Part shown: in pieces, positions 1 to 6,331 of the stretch
Numbering within the stretch: the stretch's first letter is position 1
Layout: every line of letters starts with the position of its first letter
Origin: Nitrososphaeraceae archaeon
GTDB taxonomy: Archaea; Thermoproteota; Nitrososphaeria; Nitrososphaerales; Nitrososphaeraceae
Reading direction: 5' to 3'
Assembly (NCBI GenBank): GCA_030038695.1
Contig: JASHSN010000494.1
Location: forward strand, 1 to 10,785
Length of the DNA stretch: 10,785 nt
The notes under the pieces: model-generated
Seen by the model: the letters and a program-made list of their open reading frames with translations, nothing else
Told to the model about the DNA's origin: nothing
The model's database searches: none
Translations under genes and position numbers: made by a program

Positions 1-570
1 TCAACTCCGCTTCAATATAAAACAATATTAGTACCTCACGATGGGTCTACGATGGCGGATATTGCTCTAAAACATGCTATTTACTTATCAAATTTATCTG
101 GAGCCGAAATTATCATCCTAAACGTGCTCGAACATGTTGATAGCGTTGACTCTAGCGCTGTATTGATCACTAGTAGACACGGAAATGAAACAAGAAATTA
201 TGAAATTAAATTAGAAGGAGAAGTAAAAAACATGGTAGATGAGAAAATAAGATTATGTAAACAAGCTGGACTGAAAGGTCAGGTGTCCTATAAAATACAA
301 ACTGGTAAGCCAGCTGAAGAAATAATTAAGGTTTCAGAAGAAATGAACATTGATCTATTAGTAATGGCTAGCAGTAAAGATTCTTCATTGGTAAGTAGGA
401 TTGTTGGAAGTACGGTCAGAAGAGTTGTTGACAATGTTAAAAATCCAGTACTTATTGTAGACCCGAAACATTACAAAAACAATGAGAAAGAATATGACTC
501 AACCAAACAATATGAAACTAGTGAACGAATGTCTCATGCTAACACAAAAGAAGAAGAACTAACTGCTTAA
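1..570 (+). CDS. Universal stress protein (UspA family), 5' end outside window
   Basis: The frame is open from base 1 and reads STPLQYKTILVPHDGS, the first beta strand and conserved Asp-Gly-Ser of the Usp fold, so the true start lies just upstream; the ATG at 52 is internal. The fold continues to the last strand NPVLIVDP. UspA proteins are small cytoplasmic dimers that bind ATP or other ligands and help cells survive stress; archaeal genomes carry many copies. The usual nucleotide loop is G-x2-G-x9-G-S/T. Here the matching stretch is A-S-S-K-x9-G-S: spacing is kept but the first two glycines are Ala and Lys, so ATP binding may be lost or changed. A charged, Lys/Glu-rich tail of about 35 residues follows the domain, making the protein longer than the common 140-160 residues. 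No co-directional partner gene is close by. Family assignment is firm; the ligand is unknown. Confidence 0.93.
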   Translation, partial: STPLQYKTILVPHDGSTMADIALKHAIYLSNLSGAEIIILNVLEHVDSVDSSAVLITSRHGNETRNYEIKLEGEVKNMVDEKIRLCKQAGLKGQVSYKIQTGKPAEEIIKVSEEMNIDLLVMASSKDSSLVSRIVGSTVRRVVDNVKNPVLIVDPKHYKNNEKEYDSTKQYETSERMSHANTKEEELTA

Positions 571-902
571 AGAAACCTCGGACTTGGCTTAGCTAAATGA
601 GACTGGGACATAATTCCATGTTTTCATTTTGCCAACTTCTATTGATAATTTAGTATAAAGCTAGCCTAGGGTGTCTAGTGTTTTGGTGACTAACGATCAG
701 ATTCACCCAAAGAAGGCTAGCCGCAATAAGTACTTCAGAATCCATCTTCGTCATCTTACAACAATGCCTCTTAACCCAGCTTAGTATACTACAACTACTA
801 TGGATATTGTGAAATGGGCACAGCATCAGGGTATTACTGTTCAAAACAATAACTTATTCAGTCGTTATATGCAAAGTTTTATGAATCAGAATCATTGTAT
901 GG
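571..902. other. Non-coding or fully decayed stretch after the usp gene
   Basis: No convincing gene is seen on either strand. A 35-codon plus-strand frame (800-907, beginning MDIVKWAQHQG) has ordinary composition but no ribosome site, and runs into the SDR remnant in another frame. An 8-base inverted repeat, gctagcct at 660-667 and aggctagc at 714-721, has a 46-base gap and is probably weak. A T-rich tract at 618-630 could end usp transcription. Confidence 0.5.
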
Positions 903-985
903 TTTGAAGAGGAGTTTGCCTCTGATGACAGCAGTTTTGTCACCGGTATAGAACTGTTCGTAGATGGGGTCAGGCACAAATCTGA
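903..985 (+). pseudogene. C-terminal remnant of a short-chain dehydrogenase/reductase
   Basis: From 915 the frame reads FASDDSSFVTGIELFVDG, the hallmark C-terminal segment of classical SDR enzymes (LASD-x-SS-F-V-T-G then VDGG). At the G-run near 966-969 one base appears to be missing: adding one G continues the reading as G-Q-A-Q-I followed by TGA at 983-985, a normal SDR ending. As it stands the frame instead runs on to a stop near 1020. Nothing upstream resembles the Rossmann fold, the Tyr-x3-Lys site or the NNAG motif, so only about the last 25 residues survive. It differs from the end of the intact SDR at 2011-2763 and is not a simple copy of it. Likely a deletion relic. Confidence 0.75.
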
Positions 986-1021
986 TAGCTTCTTCCGCCA
1001 CCAAACAGACATCAAGCTCTG

Positions 1022-1559
1022 ATAGTAGAATCGGATAAACAAAACATAACCGAACTACTCAGAAAAAGGTGGAACCCTTATGTTCATAGACATTCCGCAT
1101 TTACAGAAAAGTCTAGGTTGTTATCCTCAGATGCAAAGTTGAGGCAATTCGCTGGTTGGACGCCTCGCTCGAATATGCATTACAAGTACGTTCATTTTGG
1201 CGGCGGCGAATCAATGAAGGATTTGTTTGAGGGTAAAAGGTATTCTGAAAGATGAGAAGCAGTCAACAAACATATTACAACCCAAAATCTGTCCTAATTG
1301 CAGAGAATCTAACAAGCCAGATGCACAATTTTGCTTCAAGTGTAATTTCGTAATGTCATTTGAAGTTTATCAGAAGGGTATGGGAGAGAGGGAGAAGAAG
1401 GACCAGGAGTTGCAGAGTCTTCGTAATGAGCAGCAGATGTTGAAGGAGCATATGGCCAAGATGGAGGAGTCGCAGCTGAAGATCACAGAGCTTTTAGAGG
1501 TGATGAAAATAGCAAAATCCAGCTATGGCATGGTAGGCAAGGATAGGAACAATGCTTGA
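1022..1559 (+). pseudogene. C-terminal part of a tyrosine recombinase (integrase) with zinc-ribbon tail, frameshifted
   Basis: Two frames join into the C-terminus of a thaumarchaeal-type site-specific integrase. The first, open to TGA at 1253-1255, reads SDKQNITELLRKRWNPYV, then RHSAFTEKS, LRQFAGW and KYVHFG: the helix before the active site, the Arg-His-Ser box, the Trp that replaces the third-box His in many recombinases, and the nucleophile Tyr in Y-x-H. Around 1221-1240 the frame shifts by +1 and continues as GILKDEKQ, then a zinc ribbon CPNC-x10-CFKC, then a Lys/Glu/Gln-rich coiled coil ending at 1559. The SAM-like N-terminal domain and the first catalytic Arg are missing; the sequence before 1022 is an SDR remnant. 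The enzyme is therefore inactive unless rescued. The frame from TTG 1227 could still make a zinc-ribbon/coiled-coil protein of 110 residues. Confidence 0.8.
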
Positions 1560-1659
1560 TGAAAAACGCAGGGTGACGATCGGGTACGTGGACAATAATA
1601 ACCAGAGAGTAGAGATGAAAGTTCCAATCGATGGGTTCGAGATAGATGAAGGTCAGTAG
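1552..1659 (+). CDS. Small hypothetical protein overlapping the integrase tail
   Basis: A 35-residue frame begins at an ATG inside the last codons of the integrase tail (shared bases ATGCTTGA) and reads MLDEKRRVTIGYVDNNNQ, then VEMKVPIDGFEID. Composition is protein-like, with alternating beta-type residues and no low-complexity stretch. The overlapping start is typical of translational coupling, which would link it to the recombinase as a partner. It is short and I recognise no family, so it may be a chance frame or a remnant. Confidence 0.3.
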   Translation: MLDEKRRVTIGYVDNNNQRVEMKVPIDGFEIDEGQ

Positions 1660-1980
1660 TAATCTTCCTAAACGCAGGACGCAGAAATTATTATATGGTT
1701 TTTAGCGCTAGTTCCTATGTCCAGTAAGTAAACACCAGAAGAATACAAAGTGGCAAAGAATCTTGCAATATAAGGTTATGTATAGAAGCCTAATGCTGAC
1801 GAAGGATGACATATCCGGATAAGAAAAGTATGACTTCAATGTGGGGCGAATTCATCTGACTACCATATACACCAATTATACCACACAAGAGAAGGGAGCC
1901 TAATAGGCATGCAAAACACGGAGACCTGTTTGTAGTATCAAACCCAGCTGTCCATCATTCGGACTATTAGTACCGCTAAC
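1660..1980. other. Non-coding gap before the SDR gene
   Basis: All frames are rich in stops and I see no RNA gene, repeat or recognisable gene remnant. It separates the integrase remnant from the intact SDR and may be decayed mobile-element sequence. Confidence 0.4.
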
Positions 1981-1990
1981 GATAAATAAT
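1981..1990 (+). promoter_or_regulatory. Probable TATA box of the SDR gene
   Basis: The A/T stretch gataaataat lies about 21-30 bases before the GTG at 2011. This is the archaeal TATA-to-start distance, so the transcript would be leaderless or nearly so, in line with the lack of any Shine-Dalgarno site. Confidence 0.45.
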
Positions 1991-2010
1991 GCAAGAACAA
2001 TTTAAAACAC

Positions 2011-2763
2011 GTGACGGATCAAAAAGTTGCGATCGTAACAGGTGCTAGTTCTGGCATTGGAAGGGCAACCGCAGTTGCTCTTGCAAAACAAGGAGTTAAG
2101 GTCACGGTAGCCGCCCGTCGTGCTAAAGAAGGAGAGGAAACAGTGCATCTTGTCAAGGAAGCGGGAAGTGAAGGCATCTTTGTGAAGACCGATGTGGCAA
2201 ACGAAGATAATGTCAAGTCGCTTGTAGAAAAGACAGTCAAGAGATATGGTAGGCTTGATTATGCATTCAATAATGCAGGTGTGGTAGAAGATCCTTCATC
2301 ATTAATAGAACAGACATCAAATGTCTTTGATCAGATCATGAATGTAAATGTCAAAGGCGTTTGGTTGTGTATGAAATATGAGATTCCTGAGATGATTAGA
2401 TCGGGAGGTGGAGCAATAGTAAACACGTCTTCTGGAGCCGGTGTAATAGGAATTCCACAACAGCCAGTTTATAGTGCGAGCAAACATGCTGTGCTTGGAA
2501 TGACCAAATCAGCTGCACTAGAATATGCCAAATCTGGAATCAGAATAAATGCTATTGCTCCAGGTTTAGTTGAAACTGAAATGCTTGAAGAAGTAGCTGA
2601 AGACAACAAGCAGCTTATAGAAAGCCTTAAGTCAAAAACACCGATAGGACGCATAGGAGACCCACAAGAGATTGCTAATGCAGTAGTTTGGCTATTGTCT
2701 GACAAAGCATCTTTTGTCTTAGGTCATACGTTATTAGTTGATGGGGGAATAGTTAGCCGATGA
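2011..2763 (+). CDS. SDR family NAD(P)-dependent oxidoreductase
   Basis: A complete classical short-chain dehydrogenase of 250 residues, the family's usual length. Visible motifs in order: cofactor loop TGASSGIG (10-17); Arg36-Arg37 after the second strand, which favours NADP(H); Asp61 near the adenine; NNAG (87-90); structural Asn113; and the catalytic set Ser141, Tyr154 and Lys158 (Y-S-A-S-K). The C-terminus has the usual VDGG. These enzymes oxidise or reduce alcohol/keto groups in the cytoplasm; the sequence does not show which substrate. GTG at 2011 is the first start after an in-frame stop at 1987-1989, and the protein begins normally there. No ribosome site is seen, and a TATA-like box sits at leaderless distance. 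Neighbours are gene remnants, so there is no operon context. It is the healthiest gene between the two decay zones. Confidence 0.95.
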   Translation: MTDQKVAIVTGASSGIGRATAVALAKQGVKVTVAARRAKEGEETVHLVKEAGSEGIFVKTDVANEDNVKSLVEKTVKRYGRLDYAFNNAGVVEDPSSLIEQTSNVFDQIMNVNVKGVWLCMKYEIPEMIRSGGGAIVNTSSGAGVIGIPQQPVYSASKHAVLGMTKSAALEYAKSGIRINAIAPGLVETEMLEEVAEDNKQLIESLKSKTPIGRIGDPQEIANAVVWLLSDKASFVLGHTLLVDGGIVSR

Positions 2764-3500
2764 TTAGTTCTAAGGGGATCAATTGTCGATAAAATATCAA
2801 ACAACTTAGATAATATTCCATTGAGATAGATCAGACGATTTATTACAGCTTTCCCATCCTGCAACAGCTTAGTCCAACAGTTTAGTCGAACATATTCAAT
2901 CTGGGAAAATTTACCATTAGGCTTGGCATATTAATCATTAGTACCAGCTCGATAAGATATCTTGGCAAGAGCGATAAGATAATGTGCGACCTTTCTTCGA
3001 AAGATCTATCAGATAAATATCAAAAAGACTGACCTATTTAACTAAAGACGGGGACAGAATCCTATACACTCTTTTTCCTAGATGATGATAATGCACAAAG
3101 TATACAGTAGGTTGACCAGTTTAACAAAAATAGCGAAGAGAAGTTAACCGAACATAATTCAAAACTAAACTTCCAGACGGGTGCTTAATCAACTACACAT
3201 CCGTTAGTTAATTTGTTATGCGCGGATTGTCCATCCTAGTACAGATATTTTCAATGGTCAGATAACACATCCGAAAACCACTCTATTTTGCATAATCATC
3301 CTTAGCGATATACTTTCCGGCTGCTCGTACCAGTCCGGTTATTTGGTTGTATAATGGTGTATGAACAAGCATTTCAACTCGTCGCGTCAGATATACACAA
3401 AGTAACGAGTCCGAACTTGATAGTTGCGACGGAAATAATCTAGATCGTTGTGTTATGTGGATTAATAGTTTTGACATTTACGATGTGGCGGTCAACGTGA
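2764..3500. other. Long non-coding or decayed stretch
   Basis: About 740 bases with no convincing gene on either strand; a 64-codon minus-strand frame (3283-3477) has no family signature. A 10-base direct repeat cgataagata occurs at 2950-2959 and 2972-2981 (period 22). The missing N-terminal half of the hydrolase at 3501 would be expected here, but I could not find its nucleophile motif (G-H-S-x-G) in any frame. Confidence 0.45.
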
Positions 3501-3932
3501 GCAAAAGAGGGACAAACTGAGAACACAGCTAAGAATTCGCCTTCTCCGAAAGTCTTCGAGGGAAAACCTGTCCTGATCTTCGATAAGTCCGGATTCGCGT
3601 ACGTAAACCCAGCTATATACCATGATTTTATTGTTCAAGATGTTGATCAAGCTCAAGCTAAAGTCCTGGCTGCTGTGCAGAAACCAGCTAATGTATCAGG
3701 CATACTAAACGAAAAATCTGGTTCTCCAGCTTGGAAGCAACTTCCGACATGGTATCAGGTGTCTGAGAACGACCACGTTATCCCTCCTGCTGTCGAACGC
3801 ATGTTCGCAAAAGAGATGAATGCTACTACTATCTCACTTCCATCTAGTCATGCTTCGCTCATATCCCACCCATATGAGATTGCCCAATTAATCCTAAATG
3901 CCACAAAAGGAATCAAAGTAGCAATGCCATAA
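3501..3932 (+). pseudogene. C-terminal half of an alpha/beta hydrolase, N-terminus lost
   Basis: The frame is open from 3501 (after TGA at 3498-3500) to TAA at 3930-3932, about 143 residues, but has no start codon before a GTG at 3675. It reads GKPVLIFDKSGFAYVNP, AQAKVLAAVQKP, then PAWKQLPTWYQVSENDHVI and PSSHASLISHP. This matches the second half of secreted EstC/pyrethroid-hydrolase-like alpha/beta hydrolases common in soil Thaumarchaeota. The catalytic Asp (in S-E-N-D-H) and catalytic His (in S-S-H) are present. The oxyanion strand HGA and the nucleophile elbow G-x-S-x-G, which lie in the first half, are absent, as is any signal peptide. A protein made from GTG 3675 (85 residues) could not be catalytic. 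The conserved half is undamaged, so the truncation may be recent. Confidence 0.85.
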
Positions 3933-3999
3933 GGAGGACTCATTTGAGCTTCTGTTTAAAAGCTGTTGACTAACACTAACACCTAATCTGAGTCCAAGC

Positions 4000-4040
4000 G
4001 CCTGCCTCATCTTGGAGTGTAGATCTGATATGAGGCAGGC
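4000..4040. repeat. Perfect 11-bp inverted repeat (hairpin)
   Basis: gcctgcctcat at 4000-4010 pairs exactly with atgaggcaggc at 4030-4040 around a 19-base loop. Seven of the eleven pairs are G-C, so the RNA hairpin would be stable. It lies about 70 bases after the hydrolase remnant stop. No T-run follows, so it is not a typical archaeal terminator. It could be a structured RNA element or a site for a dimeric DNA-binding protein. Confidence 0.6.
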
Positions 4041-4233
4041 AGGTTGTCTATCTCAGCAGCAGAGAGTTTAAGTTTAAAAGGATTATGAGTTTGGAAGGGT
4101 GGAATTTTCCATGGCAGCCTGTTCAGGGTTCCATACTTGGGAGCCGGAGAGTAATAACGAAGGGAGCATTGTTGTGGCAGGGAGAGACCATTGTGATACA
4201 AAAGTTCTTCTCATAAAGGCATGTGAATCAGGC

Positions 4234-4257
4234 GAACTTCGAGAGGATTCGAAGTTC
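4234..4257. repeat. Perfect 9-bp inverted repeat, tight hairpin
   Basis: gaacttcga at 4234-4242 pairs with tcgaagttc at 4249-4257 around a 6-base loop (gaggat), extendable by a G-T pair. The short loop makes this a plausible RNA hairpin or an operator-like dyad. Confidence 0.55.
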
Positions 4258-4314
4258 TGTCAAAACATCGAACACGTAGAACACACTTGACCTGGCTGAA
4301 ACCATCTACTCCTT

Positions 4315-4354
4315 TCTTTTCCTACCCACCCTGGTCTAGTCTTTTCCTACCCAC
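4315..4354. repeat. Duplicated 15-mer in a C/T-rich tract
   Basis: tcttttcctacccac occurs at 4315-4329 and again at 4340-4354, a 25-base period with a less similar spacer. Surrounding bases are also C/T-rich on the plus strand. No third copy is seen. It lies in the gap after the hairpins, with no gene in either direction for about 250 bases. Confidence 0.6.
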
Positions 4355-4598
4355 TCCAACACATCAACTCAAAATGCTAATTTTTAGGTGAAAAGCTTGC
4401 CAAATATGGTCCAAAAAGCGATCTAGTGTAGATGATGAGCGTATATTTTAAATGGAGACGCTCAATACTTCGTGAACCCTAACCAGGCAATCTATAACTG
4501 GAGATAGGTAGTCTACGAATTCTCTTCTTCCGGTCTAACAGATAAACCCAATTTACCCTCCTTCTTATGATTTAAAAATCCTAACCGCTTAGACCACA

Positions 4599-4610
4599 GA
4601 AAATAAAAAT
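4599..4610 (-). terminator. T-rich tract ending the membrane-protein gene
   Basis: On the minus strand the bases just after the stop at 4612 read ATTTTTATTTTC. Archaeal RNA polymerase commonly stops at such oligo-T runs without a hairpin. Confidence 0.4.
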
Positions 4611-4611
4611 G

Positions 4612-5145
4612 TTAATTTCGATTGTATTTGTACGTCGTTCTTATTTTACTTTTTGAAATCAGATAAAATCCGTGTGCGGAGATAAGAAATGCAGATAGAG
4701 TCATTTGTGTTGCAAATATCAGATTCCATGGTGTCTTGGGATTGGGATATGGTATGCTTATGCTATCCAGCTTATATACTCCTTTTACTAAGTTGGCTGT
4801 CGCAAAAGAATTCCATAAGAAAAAATTGTAAGTGAATTCATATATAGCAATCACTGCAATAGCTAGCATAATCAGTTGTAAAGCAGATTTAATTGACTGA
4901 GGGATATTTTTCATTTTGTCTCCCGTGAATTTAGTAACACAAAACCATGACAATACAGAAGCAATCATCAGATATGTCACAAGCTTAGCATGACTGTGTA
5001 ACGGAAATTCAGTATTGACTAATACTTCACCAATGACTATCCTACCAGTCTTCAGATATTCTACAACGCTTATATAAAGTCCGAATAAACAAATAAGTAA
5101 CATAACCGTGGCCGAAAGATAAAAAGTAATAATGAAGACATTCAT
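4612..5145 (-). CDS. Four-helix membrane protein of unknown function
   Basis: A 177-residue protein with four hydrophobic segments at roughly 3-29, 54-72, 86-110 and 142-164, and basic residues at the C-terminal end (KSKIRTTYKYNRN). Between helices 1 and 2 lies a short polar loop with an H-S-H motif; between helices 3 and 4 is a soluble loop with several Pro/Tyr (SIPYPNPKTPW). I do not recognise the family. It could be a small integral membrane subunit or sensor, but nothing proves a role. The start ATG at 5145 is preceded by AAAGGATG about 8 bases upstream and by a TATA-like box at 5206-5215. The gene follows the small Cys/His protein (5194-5406) on the same strand with a 48-base gap, so the two could be co-transcribed, though this gene seems to have its own promoter. 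Confidence 0.8.
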   Translation of the reverse strand: MNVFIITFYLSATVMLLICLFGLYISVVEYLKTGRIVIGEVLVNTEFPLHSHAKLVTYLMIASVLSWFCVTKFTGDKMKNIPQSIKSALQLIMLAIAVIAIYEFTYNFFLWNSFATANLVKGVYKLDSISIPYPNPKTPWNLIFATQMTLSAFLISAHGFYLISKSKIRTTYKYNRN

Positions 5146-5193
5146 TGACTTTCATCCTTTTCAGAACCGAATTGCATAATTGCTAGATCCTAA

Positions 5194-5406
5194 TTAGAGA
5201 TGACTGATATAAAAATTCCTTTTTGCTTTGTAAGTTGATCTGTAGTACTTCCTGTCAGGCACAAAGCTCTTACATCGACATTTATAAATTAAACATTTCA
5301 TCTTGTCTCTCGCAGCAGTTCTATCGTGATCAATCTTTTGATGCTTACATTTTATACACTTAAGAAGCAGATCGGATTCGCTATTCATTGTTATTACATT
5401 GTACAT
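5194..5406 (-). CDS. Small Cys/His-rich (zinc-binding type) protein
   Basis: A 70-residue protein with the pattern CIKCKHQKIDHD, then KCLIYKCRCKSF: a C-x2-C-x-H-x4-H half followed by C-x4-C-x-C and a closing Phe. Small proteins with this C..C-x-H...H...C-x-C-x2-F layout are frequent in Thaumarchaeota and are expected to hold one zinc; the role is unknown, perhaps nucleic-acid or protein binding. The C-terminus is basic and aromatic. Two starts are possible: ATG 5406 (MYNVITMNSES) or ATG 5388 (MNSES). A TATA-like element on the minus strand at 5423-5431 (TTATAAAAA) predicts transcription from about 5400, which favours the shorter form. The gene is divergent from, and possibly overlapping, the plus-strand secreted-protein gene. 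Confidence 0.7.
   Translation of the reverse strand: MYNVITMNSESDLLLKCIKCKHQKIDHDRTAARDKMKCLIYKCRCKSFVPDRKYYRSTYKAKRNFYISHL
5206..5215 (-). promoter_or_regulatory. Probable TATA box for the membrane-protein gene
   Basis: On the minus strand this reads TTTTTATATC, a good archaeal TATA box, some 60-70 bases before the ATG at 5145. It would give a leader of roughly 35 bases carrying AAAGGATG. It lies inside the last codons of the upstream gene. Confidence 0.45.
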
Positions 5407-5409
5407 GCC

Positions 5410-5624
5410 TTGTTTTATTCGGTTTTTATAATCACTCTTGTTTCATTTGTATTAATCGGTACAGTTCAAGGTCAAGAAGAAAACGACACGACGCCCACCG
5501 TACACATGAAAATAGGTAAGTCTACGACCCGGACCAATACAGATGTATTTTACCAACGAATCCTCAGGCTTACGATTGTTTTATTGTACAGATGGTTGAA
5601 GCATGTTCTAAAAAAATGAAATGA
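5410..5624 (+). pseudogene. Small secreted protein, apparently frameshifted
   Basis: Frame 1 (stop at 5617-5619) encodes a hydrophobic signal-like segment LFYSVFIITLVSFVLIG, then TVQGQEENDTTPTVHMKIGK, with likely signal cleavage near VQG/QGQ. Its downstream reading then turns unusually hydrophobic and basic (LRLTIVLLYRWLKHVLKK). In frame 3, from 5520 to TGA at 5622-5624, the same DNA reads VYDPDQYRCILPTNPQAYDC then FIVQMVEACSKKMK, which looks much more like the C-terminus of a small thaumarchaeal secreted protein with Cys pairs. I infer one gene with a frameshift near 5510-5520. The start is uncertain: TTG 5410, or ATG 5341, which would overlap the minus-strand gene by 66 bases. No clear promoter is seen. 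It may be a pseudogene, a sequencing error, or two unrelated frames. Confidence 0.4.
5423..5431 (-). promoter_or_regulatory. Probable TATA box for the small Cys/His protein
   Basis: TTATAAAAA on the minus strand lies about 17-27 bases before the ATG at 5406 and 35-43 before the ATG at 5388. It falls inside the signal-peptide codons of the opposite-strand frame. Confidence 0.35.
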
Positions 5625-5732
5625 TTAATATCTTGTTTGTACATGGCTCGACGATTGCTTTGACGGAACACTGGTCAGCCAAAAGACTTATAATTCCCAC
5701 AGTTTCGCCAGCCTATCTCTTCCTTCCTGCCA

Positions 5733-6023
5733 TTATAACAAAATTTGATTTATATCATTGATCTCTCTGATAATGTTTGGACCGTACATATCTCTCATTT
5801 TTGTAGCATATGTCTTCAAAGAGTCTCCGTCAGGATGCGCCCAACCTTCCTTCGTTGGCCTCCAACCCATTGAAAGCATCACAAGACCATTGATACAACA
5901 TCCTTTAACCTGCCCTTGATCGTCGAAGCTCACATATGACTGGATGTGTTAATATTTCCAGGAATTTTTGTCGATGATGTCTAGAATCTCTTGTTTTGGA
6001 TCTAACATCAGTTTTTGTAACAT
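5733..6023 (-). pseudogene. Small hypothetical protein gene with an in-frame TAA
   Basis: On the minus strand the frame starts at ATG 6023 (or 6008) and reads MLDPKQEILDIIDKNSWKY, meets TAA at 5949-5951, and continues in the same frame as HIQSYVSFDDQGQVKGCCIN, LVMLSMGWRPTKEGWAHPDG, then MRDMYGPNIIREINDINQI to TAA at 5733-5735. The two parts form one sensible protein of about 96 residues: an N-terminal helix, a central G-C-C-x-N-G core and a C-terminal helix. The arrangement (helix plus Trp, then a Cys-containing Gly-rich strand, then E/D-rich N-D helix) faintly resembles DUF6197-type small proteins, but I would not assign it. A good TATA box lies 25-32 bases before ATG 6023, supporting that start as leaderless. 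A shorter protein could also begin at GTG 5933 (66 residues). Confidence 0.55.
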
Positions 6024-6047
6024 AATTGTAATGATAATGATTATTAA

Positions 6048-6055
6048 GATATAAA
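6048..6055 (-). promoter_or_regulatory. TATA box of the in-frame-stop gene
   Basis: TTTATATC on the minus strand, centred about 28 bases before the ATG at 6023, with no Shine-Dalgarno site between. This is the classic spacing for a leaderless archaeal transcript. Confidence 0.5.
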
Positions 6056-6331
6056 CCGTCGTTATTAATAATGATGTTATATTGTTAACAAGATTATTAA
6101 CAAGCAATTACTACATGCTATATATATTAAAATCTCTATGGACACCTAACGTAAATTTCTCCGACAGCAACAAAGTCTTTCAAACTAGGGAAATTCCAAT
6201 TCCACCTACGTGTCGACAGAAATCGATCATAGTTAGGGTATATAGCTTGTATCAAGTATATTAGTAAAGAGAGACTAAAATGTTCTACGGTTGTAGGACA
6301 AGCATAACTGATTAAAACGTAGATATTCGGG
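6056..6331. other. AT-rich intergenic region upstream of the HNH gene
   Basis: Overlapping plus (6082-6264) and minus (6136-6348) frames lack any family feature and I treat them as chance. Several TATA-like stretches occur (for example tatatatatta near 6118-6130 and aagtatatta near 6253-6262), but none sits at leaderless distance from ATG 6332; attaaaac at 6311-6318 is somewhat too close. Confidence 0.4.

Larger units (their letters stand above)
3933..4598. other. Non-coding region with hairpins and a C/T-rich repeat
   Basis: The stretch between the hydrolase remnant and the membrane-protein gene. It holds two perfect hairpins (4000-4040 and 4234-4257), a duplicated 15-mer (4315-4354) and a weaker 7-base inverted repeat (tgagcgt 4436-4442, acgctca 4458-4464). 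A 63-codon frame starting at GTG 4099 contains the second hairpin and resembles no family. I read it as probably not coding, leaving open that 4000-4260 is transcribed as a structured RNA. Confidence 0.45.

Noticed and set aside
660..721. 8-base inverted repeat as an insertion-sequence end pair
   Set aside because: Only 46 bases apart, no transposase, no target duplication; likely chance.
854..1042. Minus-strand 62-codon frame
   Set aside because: It is the mirror of the SDR remnant, whose plus-strand reading is clearly homologous to a known family.
2019..2705. Minus-strand frames inside the SDR gene
   Set aside because: Antisense shadows of a textbook SDR enzyme.
3283..3477. Minus-strand 64-codon frame in the long gap
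   Set aside because: No motif, no promoter at sensible distance, and composition no better than chance frames nearby.
4007..4201. Minus-strand 64-codon frame
   Set aside because: Antisense to the hairpin region, with no family feature and atypical composition.
4099..4290. 63-codon plus-strand frame as a gene
   Set aside because: GTG start without ribosome site or promoter, no recognisable motif, and it contains a perfect hairpin; better explained as non-coding.
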